Positions 1-6,497 are shown, numbered from the stretch's first letter. The stretch: 8,479 nt of DNA from an uncultured Oscillospiraceae bacterium (GCA_934646185.1 CAKUEH010000058.1:1-8479), one strand, 5' to 3'. Numbers and translations are program-made. The notes: a model not told the origin generated them from the letters alone.

Positions 1-67
1 CTTCTCCCCCGACGCCCCCTGTACCCGCGCCCAGATCGTCACGTTCCTCTGGCGCTGCAAAAAGTAA
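1..67 (+). CDS. C-terminal end of an S-layer-homology (SLH) domain protein (partial)
   Basis: Codons from position 2 to a TAA at 65-67 encode the last 21 residues of a protein whose 5' part lies outside the window. The segment CTRAQIVTFLWR matches the end of an SLH repeat, where the conserved 'TRA...(F/L)..R' block closes the domain. SLH repeats anchor secreted or surface proteins to cell-wall polysaccharide in Firmicutes, usually as two or three copies at one terminus. Only Cys-Lys-Lys follows the last Arg, so the domain sits at the very C-terminus. What the rest of the protein does cannot be seen. A hairpin lies 15 bases after the stop. Confidence 0.7.
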   Translation, partial: FSPDAPCTRAQIVTFLWRCKK

Positions 68-82
68 TACCATCACAAACGT

Positions 83-106
83 GCGGCTCTCCGGTTGGAG
101 AGCCGC
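83..106 (+). terminator. Hairpin terminator after the SLH-domain gene
   Basis: Perfect 10-bp stem GCGGCTCTCC / GGAGAGCCGC with a GGTT tetraloop, 15 bases after the SLH gene's TAA. The 3' flank (TCGTCTGCGTGTC) is only mildly T-rich, so this is a strong hairpin with a weak U-tract. Its position directly after the stop supports a terminator role. Confidence 0.65.
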
Positions 107-162
107 TCGTCTGCGTGTCAAAAAGCCCGATTTTCAAAAGTGGTACAAAAATATGCCGTCCC

Positions 163-250
163 TGTAGGGGCCGATGCCCATCTTCGGCGCTAAGAGCCGC
201 GCAAAGCGCGGTTGCGCCTCGAAACTAGCCTGCGGGCATCGCATCGGCCC
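163..250. repeat. GTAGGGGC-type palindromic repeat, long copy (R1)
   Basis: Begins TGTAGGGGCCGATGCCC and ends GGGCATCGCATCGGCCC. The outer arms GGGCCGATGC (168-177) and GCATCGGCCC (241-250) are perfect 10-bp inverted repeats. A competing pairing, GATGCCC with GGGCATC (173-179/234-240), is also possible. The interior holds a second small hairpin, CCGCGC-AAA-GCGCGG (197-211). It looks like one palindromic unit with extra palindromic sequence inside it. The region encodes nothing credible. Confidence 0.6.
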
Positions 251-268
251 TTTGGGTAGTTACGAATT

Positions 269-294
269 CGCCGGGGATTTTCGTAAAATCGGCG
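269..294. other. Small hairpin inside the repeat cluster
   Basis: CGCC (269-272) pairs with GGCG (291-294), and GATTTT (276-281) pairs with AAAATC (285-290) around a CGT loop, with a three-G bulge. It lies between two GTAGGGGC-type units and does not share their head sequence. It has no T-tract in either direction, and its role is unknown. Confidence 0.4.
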
Positions 295-304
295 CATTCT
301 GCGT

Positions 305-332
305 GGGCCGATGTGGGCATCGCCCCTACAAA
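305..332 (-). repeat. TTTGTAGGGG palindromic repeat, short copy (R2)
   Basis: On the minus strand it reads TTTGTAGGGGCGATG, then CCCA, then CATCGGCCC. CGATG (309-313) pairs with CATCG (318-322), and GGG (305-307) pairs with CCC (323-325) across a one-base bulge. It shares its ten-base head, TTTGTAGGGG, with R3 and R4. Confidence 0.65.
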
Positions 333-353
333 CCATTTTCGACACCCTTCACC

Positions 354-382
354 TTTGTAGGGGCGGACGTCTCTGTCCGCCC
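354..382 (+). repeat. TTTGTAGGGG palindromic repeat, short copy (R3)
   Basis: Head TTTGTAGGGG (354-363) runs into a perfect 8-bp stem, GGGCGGAC (361-368) with GTCCGCCC (375-382), around loop GTCTCT. It lies in the opposite orientation to R2 and R4. Confidence 0.7.
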
Positions 383-433
383 GCAGAACAAGCCAATTTT
401 ACTAGAATTTCATGCAAATTCGCAACATTTTCA

Positions 434-462
434 GGGCCGACAGAGTCGTCGGCCCCTACAAA
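434..462 (-). repeat. TTTGTAGGGG palindromic repeat, short copy (R4)
   Basis: On the minus strand it begins TTTGTAGGGG and forms a perfect 8-bp stem, plus-strand GGGCCGAC (434-441) with GTCGGCCC (448-455), around loop AGAGTC. It differs from R3 within the arms, but both arms differ together, so the pairing is kept. Confidence 0.7.
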
Positions 463-473
463 GTGCAGCCAAA

Positions 474-494
474 GGCTCCCCTGAACGGGGAGCC
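474..494 (-). terminator. Terminator of the YhaO/YhaN-type operon
   Basis: Eight-bp perfect stem GGCTCCCC (474-481) with GGGGAGCC (487-494), five-base loop, seven bases beyond the stop of the ATPase gene. Read on the minus strand it is followed by TTTGGCTGCACTTT, a short broken T-tract. It is the only terminator-like structure found downstream of the five-gene operon. Confidence 0.7.
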
Positions 495-500
495 CTTGGT

Positions 501-2882
501 TCAATTCGCGCGCATTTCAAGCAGATGCCCATGCAGCATCGGCTTGTATTTTTCATCGCAGGTGACGAAGATGACCTGATTGTGTTCGGCGAATTTCGAG
601 AGCAGACGGCAGGCCGCTGCCGTACGCTGCGGATCCATGTCGGTGAACGGATCGTCGAACACGGCCACGCAGCCGCCGTCCGGGTACAGATGCTCCAGCA
701 CGGCAAGCCGGAAGGCCAGCGAAACGGTGTCCTTCGTGCCCTCGGACAGGATCTCCGCGTTCAGCGGATGCCCGCCGCTGGCGATCTGCGTTTTCAGACG
801 CTCGTCCATTTCCGCCGCCCGCAGCCGGTCGCCGGACAGCTCCGAAAGATTGCGCCTGAATGCCGCTTCAAGGTCAGTCATAGGATTGCCCATGGAAGTC
901 TCTTTCAAATCGAGGAACACGTCTTGAATATGCTTCCAATGCGCGTGCTCCTCTTTTTGCCGGCGGAACGACTCGTCGGCCTTCCGGATCTCCTCCTCGT
1001 ATTCCTCCGCCGTCCTGTCGCCCAGCTGCCGCTCGGCTGCCGTCAGATCGTTCCGGCAGCGCTCCACTTTCGTCTCGGCATCCTCCGCCAGTTTTTTCAG
1101 TCTGGCTTCGTATGTCTCAGGATCTGAAACGTCCCGGAATTCCTCCGGAAGCTGCCCGGCCCCGTCCAGCTCCTCCCGGCAGCGCTCCACATCCTGCTTC
1201 GTTTCTTCAAGCGTTTGCCGCAGCTTATCCGGATCGGCATACTTTTTTTCGAATACGTTCAGTTCCGTCTGCAGTCCGCCGCAGAAGGTATCTGGCAGCT
1301 GCCCGCCGCAGATCCTGCGGAGCGCGGCCTGTACCGTCCGCTCATCCGGCAGATCATCGGGGAGCGCGGCGGCCGCGCTTTTCAGCTCGTCCCAATCCGT
1401 ATCGCCCAGTGTGTGCCGCTCGTCGCGCTGGATCTGCTGCAGTTTCCATTGCAGATCGTTCCTTTGCTCCAGCCGCTGCTGCAGCTTCTCCGCAGACGCC
1501 GCGCCGTATTTGCCGAGCAGAGCCGCCAATTCTCCGCGCTTCTGGCCCAACTCCGCCGTGATCGCGTCCATGTCGACGCCCTTCGGGGCCAGACGGATCT
1601 CCGCAACGCCGGGAATACGGATGCAGACCGCCTCTGTCAGATCAAAGCGCTCCGCCGCGTGCTCCATCGGAAGTCCGCTTACCGCGGAGACGACTTCGAT
1701 CTGCGCATCGCCAAGCTGCCGGATATCCGCCGTCAGATTCATGCCGCGGATCCGGGATTCCAGACCGGCAATGTCCCTTTCCAACTCAGCTGCTGTTTTT
1801 ACATCATCCGCGTCGACCGTTCCGTTCTTCTCCAGCTTCGCCTGCAGATCGTTTTCCTGCTCCTTCTGCCCGGATACCGTTTCGTACAGTGCCTTCTTCT
1901 GCGCCTGTTCCAGCTGTGTTTTCAGCTTTTTCACTTCACGGAGCTGCGCGGCGGCCTCCGGCCAGCGCTTCTGTGCATCCTCCTGCTCTTTCAGCTCCTG
2001 CTCCGCTTTTTCCAGTAAGGTCTCGGTGTGTTTCCGCGCTTTGATCTGCCCGCTCACCTCGACAAAGCGTTTCCACTTTGACTGCTCCTGTGTATGTGCA
2101 GCTTTCGCCTGCTGTACCTGCCGGGTCAGGTCTTCGACCGCCTTCTCATTCTTAAGCGCCTGCTCTTTTTGGGCTTTGGCTTCTTCCCTCTGATAATATG
2201 CCGCAAGAATGCTGCCGACATTTCTCTTCCATCGATTCTCGATCCCGTGTTGTTTTCCGCCCTTCGGCATATCCATTTCAAAATCCCAGCTGCCTTCATA
2301 CGGCTCGAGCCGCTCTTCCAGCGCGCGTTCGAGCCTGCCCGTGTCAATGCCGCCGGTTTCCATCACGGCGCGCCTCAGGACCAAAGACAGCTCGCCCATA
2401 ACGCCGGATTCCGCACCGAACAGGCCCTGCAGGGCCGTCTGCTGCCGTCTCTGCGAGGCAAACACGACCTCGTCGTAAATTCCCTTTCCGTAGACAAGCT
2501 GCTGTTCCAGCACGTCCCTGATCTTCTGCGGGTCCCTGATCGACGTACCGTCCGGCAGCGTCAGCCTACATGCGCCGTTTCTCCCGTGATCCCACTCTTT
2601 TCGGAGCACAAACGTACCGTCGTCCGTTTCCATGCGAAGCGTCCCGTCGATCGCATCTGCCTGAACCGCGCCCGTCGTTTTGGGGAAGTAGCGTTCCATA
2701 AACAGTTTATCGCTTCTTTTGTCGAGTGACGCATTCTGGAACAGCGTCTGGTACAGCAGATCGACCAGCGTGCTCTTTCCGGCCTCGTTCGGCCCGACGA
2801 TCAGATTGATACCGTCTTCAAATCGCGCCTCGCAGTCCTGCAGCCCCGCAAACTGTTCACATTGGATACTCTGGATCTTCAT
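501..2882 (-). CDS. SMC-like AAA ATPase of the SbcC/Rad50/YhaN family
   Basis: A 793-residue ATPase predicted to work with the upstream phosphoesterase on DNA ends or hairpins in the cytoplasm. Walker A is GPNEAGKST at residues 30-38. A first coiled coil spans about 230-350 and a small beta-rich hinge about 385-435. A second coiled coil spans about 540-690. The signature is SEGTKD at 713-718, Walker B CVAVFDD at 738-744 and the D-loop FTDMDP at 746-751. SEGTKD resembles the LSEGT(K/R)D of YhaN-type proteins rather than the LSGGE of classical SbcC. The hinge has no CxxC zinc hook. At 774-777 the sequence is TCDE, without the His expected in the H-loop. The start at 2882 was chosen because AGGAGG lies seven bases upstream and the ATG overlaps the preceding TGA. 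Upstream in-frame ATGs would add 50 residues that overlap the phosphoesterase gene and lack family character. Confidence 0.9.
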   Translation of the reverse strand: MKIQSIQCEQFAGLQDCEARFEDGINLIVGPNEAGKSTLVDLLYQTLFQNASLDKRSDKLFMERYFPKTTGAVQADAIDGTLRMETDDGTFVLRKEWDHGRNGACRLTLPDGTSIRDPQKIRDVLEQQLVYGKGIYDEVVFASQRRQQTALQGLFGAESGVMGELSLVLRRAVMETGGIDTGRLERALEERLEPYEGSWDFEMDMPKGGKQHGIENRWKRNVGSILAAYYQREEAKAQKEQALKNEKAVEDLTRQVQQAKAAHTQEQSKWKRFVEVSGQIKARKHTETLLEKAEQELKEQEDAQKRWPEAAAQLREVKKLKTQLEQAQKKALYETVSGQKEQENDLQAKLEKNGTVDADDVKTAAELERDIAGLESRIRGMNLTADIRQLGDAQIEVVSAVSGLPMEHAAERFDLTEAVCIRIPGVAEIRLAPKGVDMDAITAELGQKRGELAALLGKYGAASAEKLQQRLEQRNDLQWKLQQIQRDERHTLGDTDWDELKSAAAALPDDLPDERTVQAALRRICGGQLPDTFCGGLQTELNVFEKKYADPDKLRQTLEETKQDVERCREELDGAGQLPEEFRDVSDPETYEARLKKLAEDAETKVERCRNDLTAAERQLGDRTAEEYEEEIRKADESFRRQKEEHAHWKHIQDVFLDLKETSMGNPMTDLEAAFRRNLSELSGDRLRAAEMDERLKTQIASGGHPLNAEILSEGTKDTVSLAFRLAVLEHLYPDGGCVAVFDDPFTDMDPQRTAAACRLLSKFAEHNQVIFVTCDEKYKPMLHGHLLEMRAN

Positions 2883-4030
2883 CTGCCCGCCTCCTGTTCC
2901 TGACATTCCTTCAGCAGCGTATACGCCATCTGAAGCTCCTGCGGCTCGTCCAGCAGCCGCTCCAGCAGCTGCGCGGCAAAGCCGATCTCGGCAAATTCCG
3001 CGCGGATCTTTTCCTCCGTGATCTGCTCGCACAAAGCAGTGTCATCGATCTCATAGGTCATAAACCCGTCAAGAATTCTCTTATAAACATCAGATCTTCC
3101 CGCGTAATCCTCCGGCGTGACCGTGCCGGACAGCGTCAGCCGCAAAACGGCGTGCGCCCGATCCGCGATCTGCGCGAGCGCAGCTTTGATCGTCTGTTCC
3201 AGCGTGTTCTGCGTGCCGGCGTGTACCGCAAGATCGTAGAAGCGGACCGCGCCGCTCTGCCAGCGGTGCGACAGAACGCGCACGGCTCCCCCCTGCTTTT
3301 CCAGCGTCACGACAAAGCAGACGCCCGTCGTGCGGTTGCTCAGATCCGTCTGCTCCGGCGTGCCGGGGTTGAAGATCCGGTATCCCTCCGCATCCCGCTC
3401 CTCCGGCAGCCCGTCCGGATACGGAATATGCGTGTGCCCGAGCAGCCAGAGATCCATCGGGAGCTCGTTGAGCTCCCGCTCCGTCATCAGGAAATACTCG
3501 TTTTTCATGTCCGGCGACAAGCCTTCCAATGCGCCGTGCGCCAGCCCGACGTGATAGCAGTCCGGTTCCGGCGTTTCCTGCCGGATCCATCCGAGGTTGT
3601 TTTCCGTCGCGTGCTTTGACTGGCACAGCGCGGGATAGAACACGATCCGCTCTTCCCCGATCTCAAACGGAAGCGGCCGCAGCTGCGTGATCAGGTGAAT
3701 GTTGTTTTCACACTCTCTGCAGGCCGCAAGAAAGCCTTTCCAGACGGCCTCCTCTCCGGTATAGTAGTCATGGTTGCCGGGCAGCACCAGCACCCGCTCG
3801 CCGAATGCAGCAAGAATTTCCACGACCCGTTTGACATCCCGCTGCGATACCTTGGTAGTGTCAAACAGATCGCCCGTGATCACGAGAAAATCACAGTGCG
3901 CCTGCTCAGCCTGCCGGACGCAGCGCTCCAGACAGTCGAACCGGCTTTGGATCAGATCATCCTTTCTCTCCGGATAGCGGTCGTATTTCTTGCCGATATG
4001 GATATCGCCCGTCACGAATAGTTTTATCAT
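2879..4030 (-). CDS. Metallophosphoesterase nuclease of the SbcD/Mre11/YhaO family
   Basis: A 383-residue calcineurin-like phosphoesterase, the predicted nuclease partner of the ATPase. All five metal-binding motifs are visible: GDIHIG at 8-13 (D9, H11), GDLFD at 53-57 (D54), GNHD at 85-88 (N86, H87), AHG at 164-166 (H165) and GHTH at 198-201 (H199, H201). The two-metal active site therefore looks complete. The C-terminal part, about 270-383, is helical and charged and would carry the ATPase-binding region. The length is close to YhaO-type proteins. The start has AGGGG nine bases upstream, and the fold begins at once with MIKLFVTGDIHIG. The TGA stop overlaps the ATPase ATG as ATGA, which implies translational coupling. 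Family membership is secure, while YhaO versus SbcD is inferred from the partner. Classical SbcD would be the alternative name. Confidence 0.93.
   Translation of the reverse strand: MIKLFVTGDIHIGKKYDRYPERKDDLIQSRFDCLERCVRQAEQAHCDFLVITGDLFDTTKVSQRDVKRVVEILAAFGERVLVLPGNHDYYTGEEAVWKGFLAACRECENNIHLITQLRPLPFEIGEERIVFYPALCQSKHATENNLGWIRQETPEPDCYHVGLAHGALEGLSPDMKNEYFLMTERELNELPMDLWLLGHTHIPYPDGLPEERDAEGYRIFNPGTPEQTDLSNRTTGVCFVVTLEKQGGAVRVLSHRWQSGAVRFYDLAVHAGTQNTLEQTIKAALAQIADRAHAVLRLTLSGTVTPEDYAGRSDVYKRILDGFMTYEIDDTALCEQITEEKIRAEFAEIGFAAQLLERLLDEPQELQMAYTLLKECQEQEAGR
2890..2895 (-). promoter_or_regulatory. Ribosome binding site fixing the ATPase start
   Basis: Perfect AGGAGG on the minus strand, seven bases before the ATG at 2882, inside the last codons of the phosphoesterase gene. 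It supports the start at the ATGA overlap over the longer in-frame ORF starting at 3032. Confidence 0.85.
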
Positions 4031-4060
4031 TTGCGCTCACCCCTGTATGTTCATGGTTTG

Positions 4061-4076
4061 CCGCCTGCGCAGGCGG
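4061..4076. other. Perfect 16-base palindrome upstream of the nuclease gene
   Basis: CCGCCTGCGCAGGCGG is its own reverse complement. It lies in the 49-base gap between the 62-aa gene and the phosphoesterase gene, just upstream of the latter's Shine-Dalgarno. As RNA it could form a 6-bp stem with a GCGC-region loop. There is no T-tract, so it is not a clear terminator. An intercistronic mRNA hairpin or a protein site are both possible. Confidence 0.5.
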
Positions 4077-4079
4077 TCT

Positions 4080-4268
4080 TTACCGCTCCCGGGTCTCAAA
4101 CTGCCGCAGATCCACGCCCAGCTCTCCCGCCAGCGCGATCAGCGCCTCCGGCGAAGCATTCTGCACCTGTGTCAGCTGCACCATCGCGCCGCCAAAGCCG
4201 CCGCCATAAAACGCCCCGCAGCATTCCCGCTCCAAAGCCTCCCGAAGCGCCTCAAGATCGATCGTCAT
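4080..4268 (-). CDS. Small protein of 62 residues, unknown function
   Basis: Unrecognised small protein. It has a charged N-terminal helix (DLEALREALERE), then a glycine-rich stretch with GGGFGGA at about 23-29, then a helix starting SPEAL and ending near DLRQFE. The start at 4268 is chosen because AAGGGG sits eight bases upstream. The longer in-frame ATG at 4313 overlaps the previous gene and has a weaker context. It begins 13 bases after the stop of the 190-aa gene and so belongs to the operon. No signal peptide or membrane segment is visible. The operon position and a proper ribosome site argue that it is real. It may bind one of the larger operon products, but nothing in the sequence shows this. 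Confidence 0.7.
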   Translation of the reverse strand: MTIDLEALREALERECCGAFYGGGFGGAMVQLTQVQNASPEALIALAGELGVDLRQFETRER

Positions 4269-4281
4269 TACACAAGCCCCT

Positions 4282-4854
4282 TTACTTTGCAAACATGTTT
4301 CTTTCCATCGCAAAATGTGCCATCATGCGCTGCGGCTGACGGCCGCCGGTGATGCGCTGCGCCCAGTCCTTCTGTGCCTGCGTGAGCGGCTGACCGGTCA
4401 ACATCTTCCGCCAATCGGAAAGCTCTATGCTGTGCCGCTCCATGTCCGGGTCAATAAAACGTGTATAGTCTTTGCCGCCGAGATAGTACCAGACCACATC
4501 GCCGAGCGAATCGTCGTCAAAATTCGTGACATCCGCGATCATCAGGAAGCTGTTGGGATCTTCTTCGTACAACTCGTCGAAGATCTCCTCCGTCATGGCC
4601 ATATAGGTCTGCAAATTCTTATAGTGATCGTGGATAAACAGGAATTGTTCATTCCTTGGCGCGGTCACGGTGTCAAAGACGGTTCCGAGCGGCGTGTCCA
4701 TTGCCTCCGTCATGGCCTTCATGTTGCTGAAGGTCTCGGCAAGCTTTCGGAAGGAAAAGGCCCCCGCCGTTGTTCTTACCGTCAAAAGATCCAGCGCACG
4801 GTCAAACGCCGCTGTATCGCGAAAATGCACATAGCATCGATAATCCAGCTGCAT
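4282..4854 (-). CDS. Acidic 190-residue protein, unknown function
   Basis: I do not recognise this family. The protein is soluble in appearance, with no signal peptide or membrane helix. It is acidic overall: by hand I count 30 Asp/Glu against 20 Lys/Arg, concentrated at residues 88-125 (EEIFDELYEEDP, NFDDDSLGD). The C-terminal third, from about residue 145, is more basic. The N-terminus looks like an alpha/beta start (MQLDYRCYVHF). The start is supported by AAGGAG seven bases upstream. It follows the 482-aa gene by 20 bases and precedes the 62-aa gene by 13, so it is co-transcribed with the nuclease pair. A role as an adaptor or regulator of that complex is only a guess. Confidence 0.8.
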   Translation of the reverse strand: MQLDYRCYVHFRDTAAFDRALDLLTVRTTAGAFSFRKLAETFSNMKAMTEAMDTPLGTVFDTVTAPRNEQFLFIHDHYKNLQTYMAMTEEIFDELYEEDPNSFLMIADVTNFDDDSLGDVVWYYLGGKDYTRFIDPDMERHSIELSDWRKMLTGQPLTQAQKDWAQRITGGRQPQRMMAHFAMERNMFAK

Positions 4855-4874
4855 GGTAATTCTCCTTTCTGCTG

Positions 4875-6323
4875 TCAGCGAATCCTATACCAAACAGTCC
4901 TTGTTTTAAAATCTGTTCGTTTTTCGGCTACACCGCTTTTCTCCAATTCAAGCAGGAAACAGGCAAGTTTCTGTGTAGATATTGCACCGTCCGTTACATT
5001 TAGAAACGGGATTCTGTTCACGTCACCAGTTTGATTCAGTTTGTTGACTGCATCTACAAGCCTGAATTCTTTGTTTCCGAAGTGGCTAATCAGCCAGTCA
5101 CACAGGTGTTCATATTTCCCGACTGCTTTTCTCCGTGCTACGTCAGGCGACATTTGCGGCTTTTCCGGCATCGGAAATGTGCGAGCGGCTTCTTCAGCAA
5201 AGCGCGAGCTCAACTTCGTGAGCAGGCGCTCCGATTCTTCCACCTCGCGCTTATACGCCGCATCTGCTTCAATCTGCGCCGCTTTGGCCGCTTCAATCGC
5301 CGCCATAGCCTCCTGAATGATTTTTTTCTGTCGATTCTTTTCTGCCAGTTTGAGCACGCTGAGACCAGCCAATGTCTGTTCCGCTTCCTTTTTCACTGCT
5401 TCCTGTTCCGCAAGTCTGCGGGAAAGCTCCCGACTCTTTCTTTCACGGCGTTGGTTTGCCTGATCTCTTAGCCTTTTTTCTTCTTCCTTTATACGCTGCT
5501 TACACAGCTCCGAACGCTTTCTTTCGGTAGTCGCGCATTGCTGCTCCCATTGTTTCAGGGCCGTATCATATGTTTCTTCTGCATCCTTTTCACGCTGCTT
5601 TCGTGCGTTTACTTTCTCCTGTTCGTTCTCCAGCTCCGTCTGCTTCTTCTCCCGCTCCGCCGCGCGCTGCTGTCTGCGGTATTCGCGCAGGGGCAGGACT
5701 GGCTTTTCGTCCTGATAGTCGTCAAGAACCTCCATTTCAGAATTATCACCGCCTATTCCAGCAGTGCGCAACGCATAATCCCAGCGATCCCGCAGGAGCA
5801 GATAGTCCGGATATATTTCCCGGAGCTTGTTGAACGCCGCCTCATTCGGCATGTCCGCACAAGCGATACAGATACAGAACCGCAAATACTCCGCGCCGAT
5901 CGGCTGAGCGATACTCGCCCTGAACATCGCCATATCCACTTCGACTTGCCGGTAAAAGATCTGTTTCCCGTTCATGAACGGTTGAACCACACTTTCCAAA
6001 ACCTCCGGCTTCAAAGGGGTCATCTCTGTGACCTCATCCTTCCATGCCTGCGTGACAGAGCTGCGCCCAAGGCAGGCGATGCCAGCTGCAAACACGCCGA
6101 GATTCCCCAGTGTCTCCATCGCGATTTCTTGACTATCCGGATAATTTTTCATACAAAACTGGGTTATGTTCTGAAAACCGCTTGTTCCCGACTCGACTCG
6201 CTGCTCCCTGCTGTAACCCCGTATCTCGCGGATCTGTTCTTCCAGCCACTGCTCCGTGCAGGTCAGCCGCTCCCAGCCAATGTCGCAGATCCGCTCGTTG
6301 GGAAGCTCGCAATAAAACGCCAT
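4875..6323 (-). CDS. Coiled-coil protein of 482 residues, first gene of the nuclease operon, unknown function
   Basis: Unrecognised three-part protein. Residues 1-205 look globular and rich in Cys and aromatics, with hydrophobic helices near 70-85 and 143-157. Residues 213-380 form a long, highly charged stretch of Lys, Arg, Glu, Gln and Ala, typical of a coiled coil. It is broken by a short hydrophobic patch near 317-328. After a Pro-rich linker (383-392), residues 398-482 have the size and helix-helix-strand look of a winged helix (ISHFGNKEFRLVDAVNKL near 412-429, ending RTVWYRIR). The start is supported by AGGAGG seven bases upstream. No Walker motif, nuclease motif or membrane segment is seen. 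A DNA-binding or scaffold role for the downstream nuclease is an inference from architecture and operon position. The 3' part of the gene is more AT-rich than the flanking genes. Confidence 0.85.
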   Translation of the reverse strand: MAFYCELPNERICDIGWERLTCTEQWLEEQIREIRGYSREQRVESGTSGFQNITQFCMKNYPDSQEIAMETLGNLGVFAAGIACLGRSSVTQAWKDEVTEMTPLKPEVLESVVQPFMNGKQIFYRQVEVDMAMFRASIAQPIGAEYLRFCICIACADMPNEAAFNKLREIYPDYLLLRDRWDYALRTAGIGGDNSEMEVLDDYQDEKPVLPLREYRRQQRAAEREKKQTELENEQEKVNARKQREKDAEETYDTALKQWEQQCATTERKRSELCKQRIKEEEKRLRDQANQRRERKSRELSRRLAEQEAVKKEAEQTLAGLSVLKLAEKNRQKKIIQEAMAAIEAAKAAQIEADAAYKREVEESERLLTKLSSRFAEEAARTFPMPEKPQMSPDVARRKAVGKYEHLCDWLISHFGNKEFRLVDAVNKLNQTGDVNRIPFLNVTDGAISTQKLACFLLELEKSGVAEKRTDFKTRTVWYRIR

Positions 6324-6462
6324 TTCATATCCTCCTCACTTTGTCTTGTACCGTTTCACCTTGTATTTTTCCGCCGCAGGCCAAGGGCCTGGCTATGCCT
6401 CCGGAACCGTTTGTACCTGTCATGATCGCGTCTTTTCCCGCCTCTGCTCTGCGGGATCTTTT
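6324..6462 (-). other. Long leader of the nuclease operon
   Basis: About 139 bases separate the expected transcription start from the first ATG. The leader can form CAGGCC-AAG-GGCCTG (6377-6391) and a 5-bp CCCGC/GCGGG hairpin (6437-6455). It contains a 32-codon ORF starting at an ATG near 6422 and ending in a TGA just before the real start. That ORF has no Shine-Dalgarno. No known riboswitch was recognised. Confidence 0.4.
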
Positions 6463-6468
6463 TTTAAC

Positions 6469-6497
6469 ATTATACAGGAATCTGTCAGTTTCCACAA
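6469..6497 (-). promoter_or_regulatory. Sigma-70-type promoter of the nuclease operon
   Basis: On the minus strand, TTGTGG (6492-6497) is followed by a 17-base spacer and a perfect TATAAT (6469-6474). The -35 box matches the consensus at three of six positions. Transcription would begin near 6462, upstream of all five operon genes, and no other promoter was seen inside the operon. Confidence 0.7.

Noticed and set aside
163..462. Possible CRISPR array
   Set aside because: The repeated units are short, alternate in orientation, are unequally spaced and have no uniform spacers. They are interspersed palindromes.
174..1127. 317-codon open frame on the plus strand
   Set aside because: It starts in the palindromic repeats and runs antisense to the ATPase gene. 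It has no Shine-Dalgarno and no recognisable domain, and is expected by chance opposite a GC-rich gene.
2883..3032. 50-codon N-terminal extension of the ATPase
   Set aside because: It overlaps the phosphoesterase gene and its residues are low-complexity Ala/Arg/Gly without family similarity. The AGGAGG and ATGA overlap at 2882 give a much better start.
5538..6425. 295-codon hydrophobic open frame on the plus strand
   Set aside because: It is the reverse complement of the Lys/Glu-rich coiled coil, which naturally gives Leu/Phe-rich antisense frames. No ribosome site precedes it.
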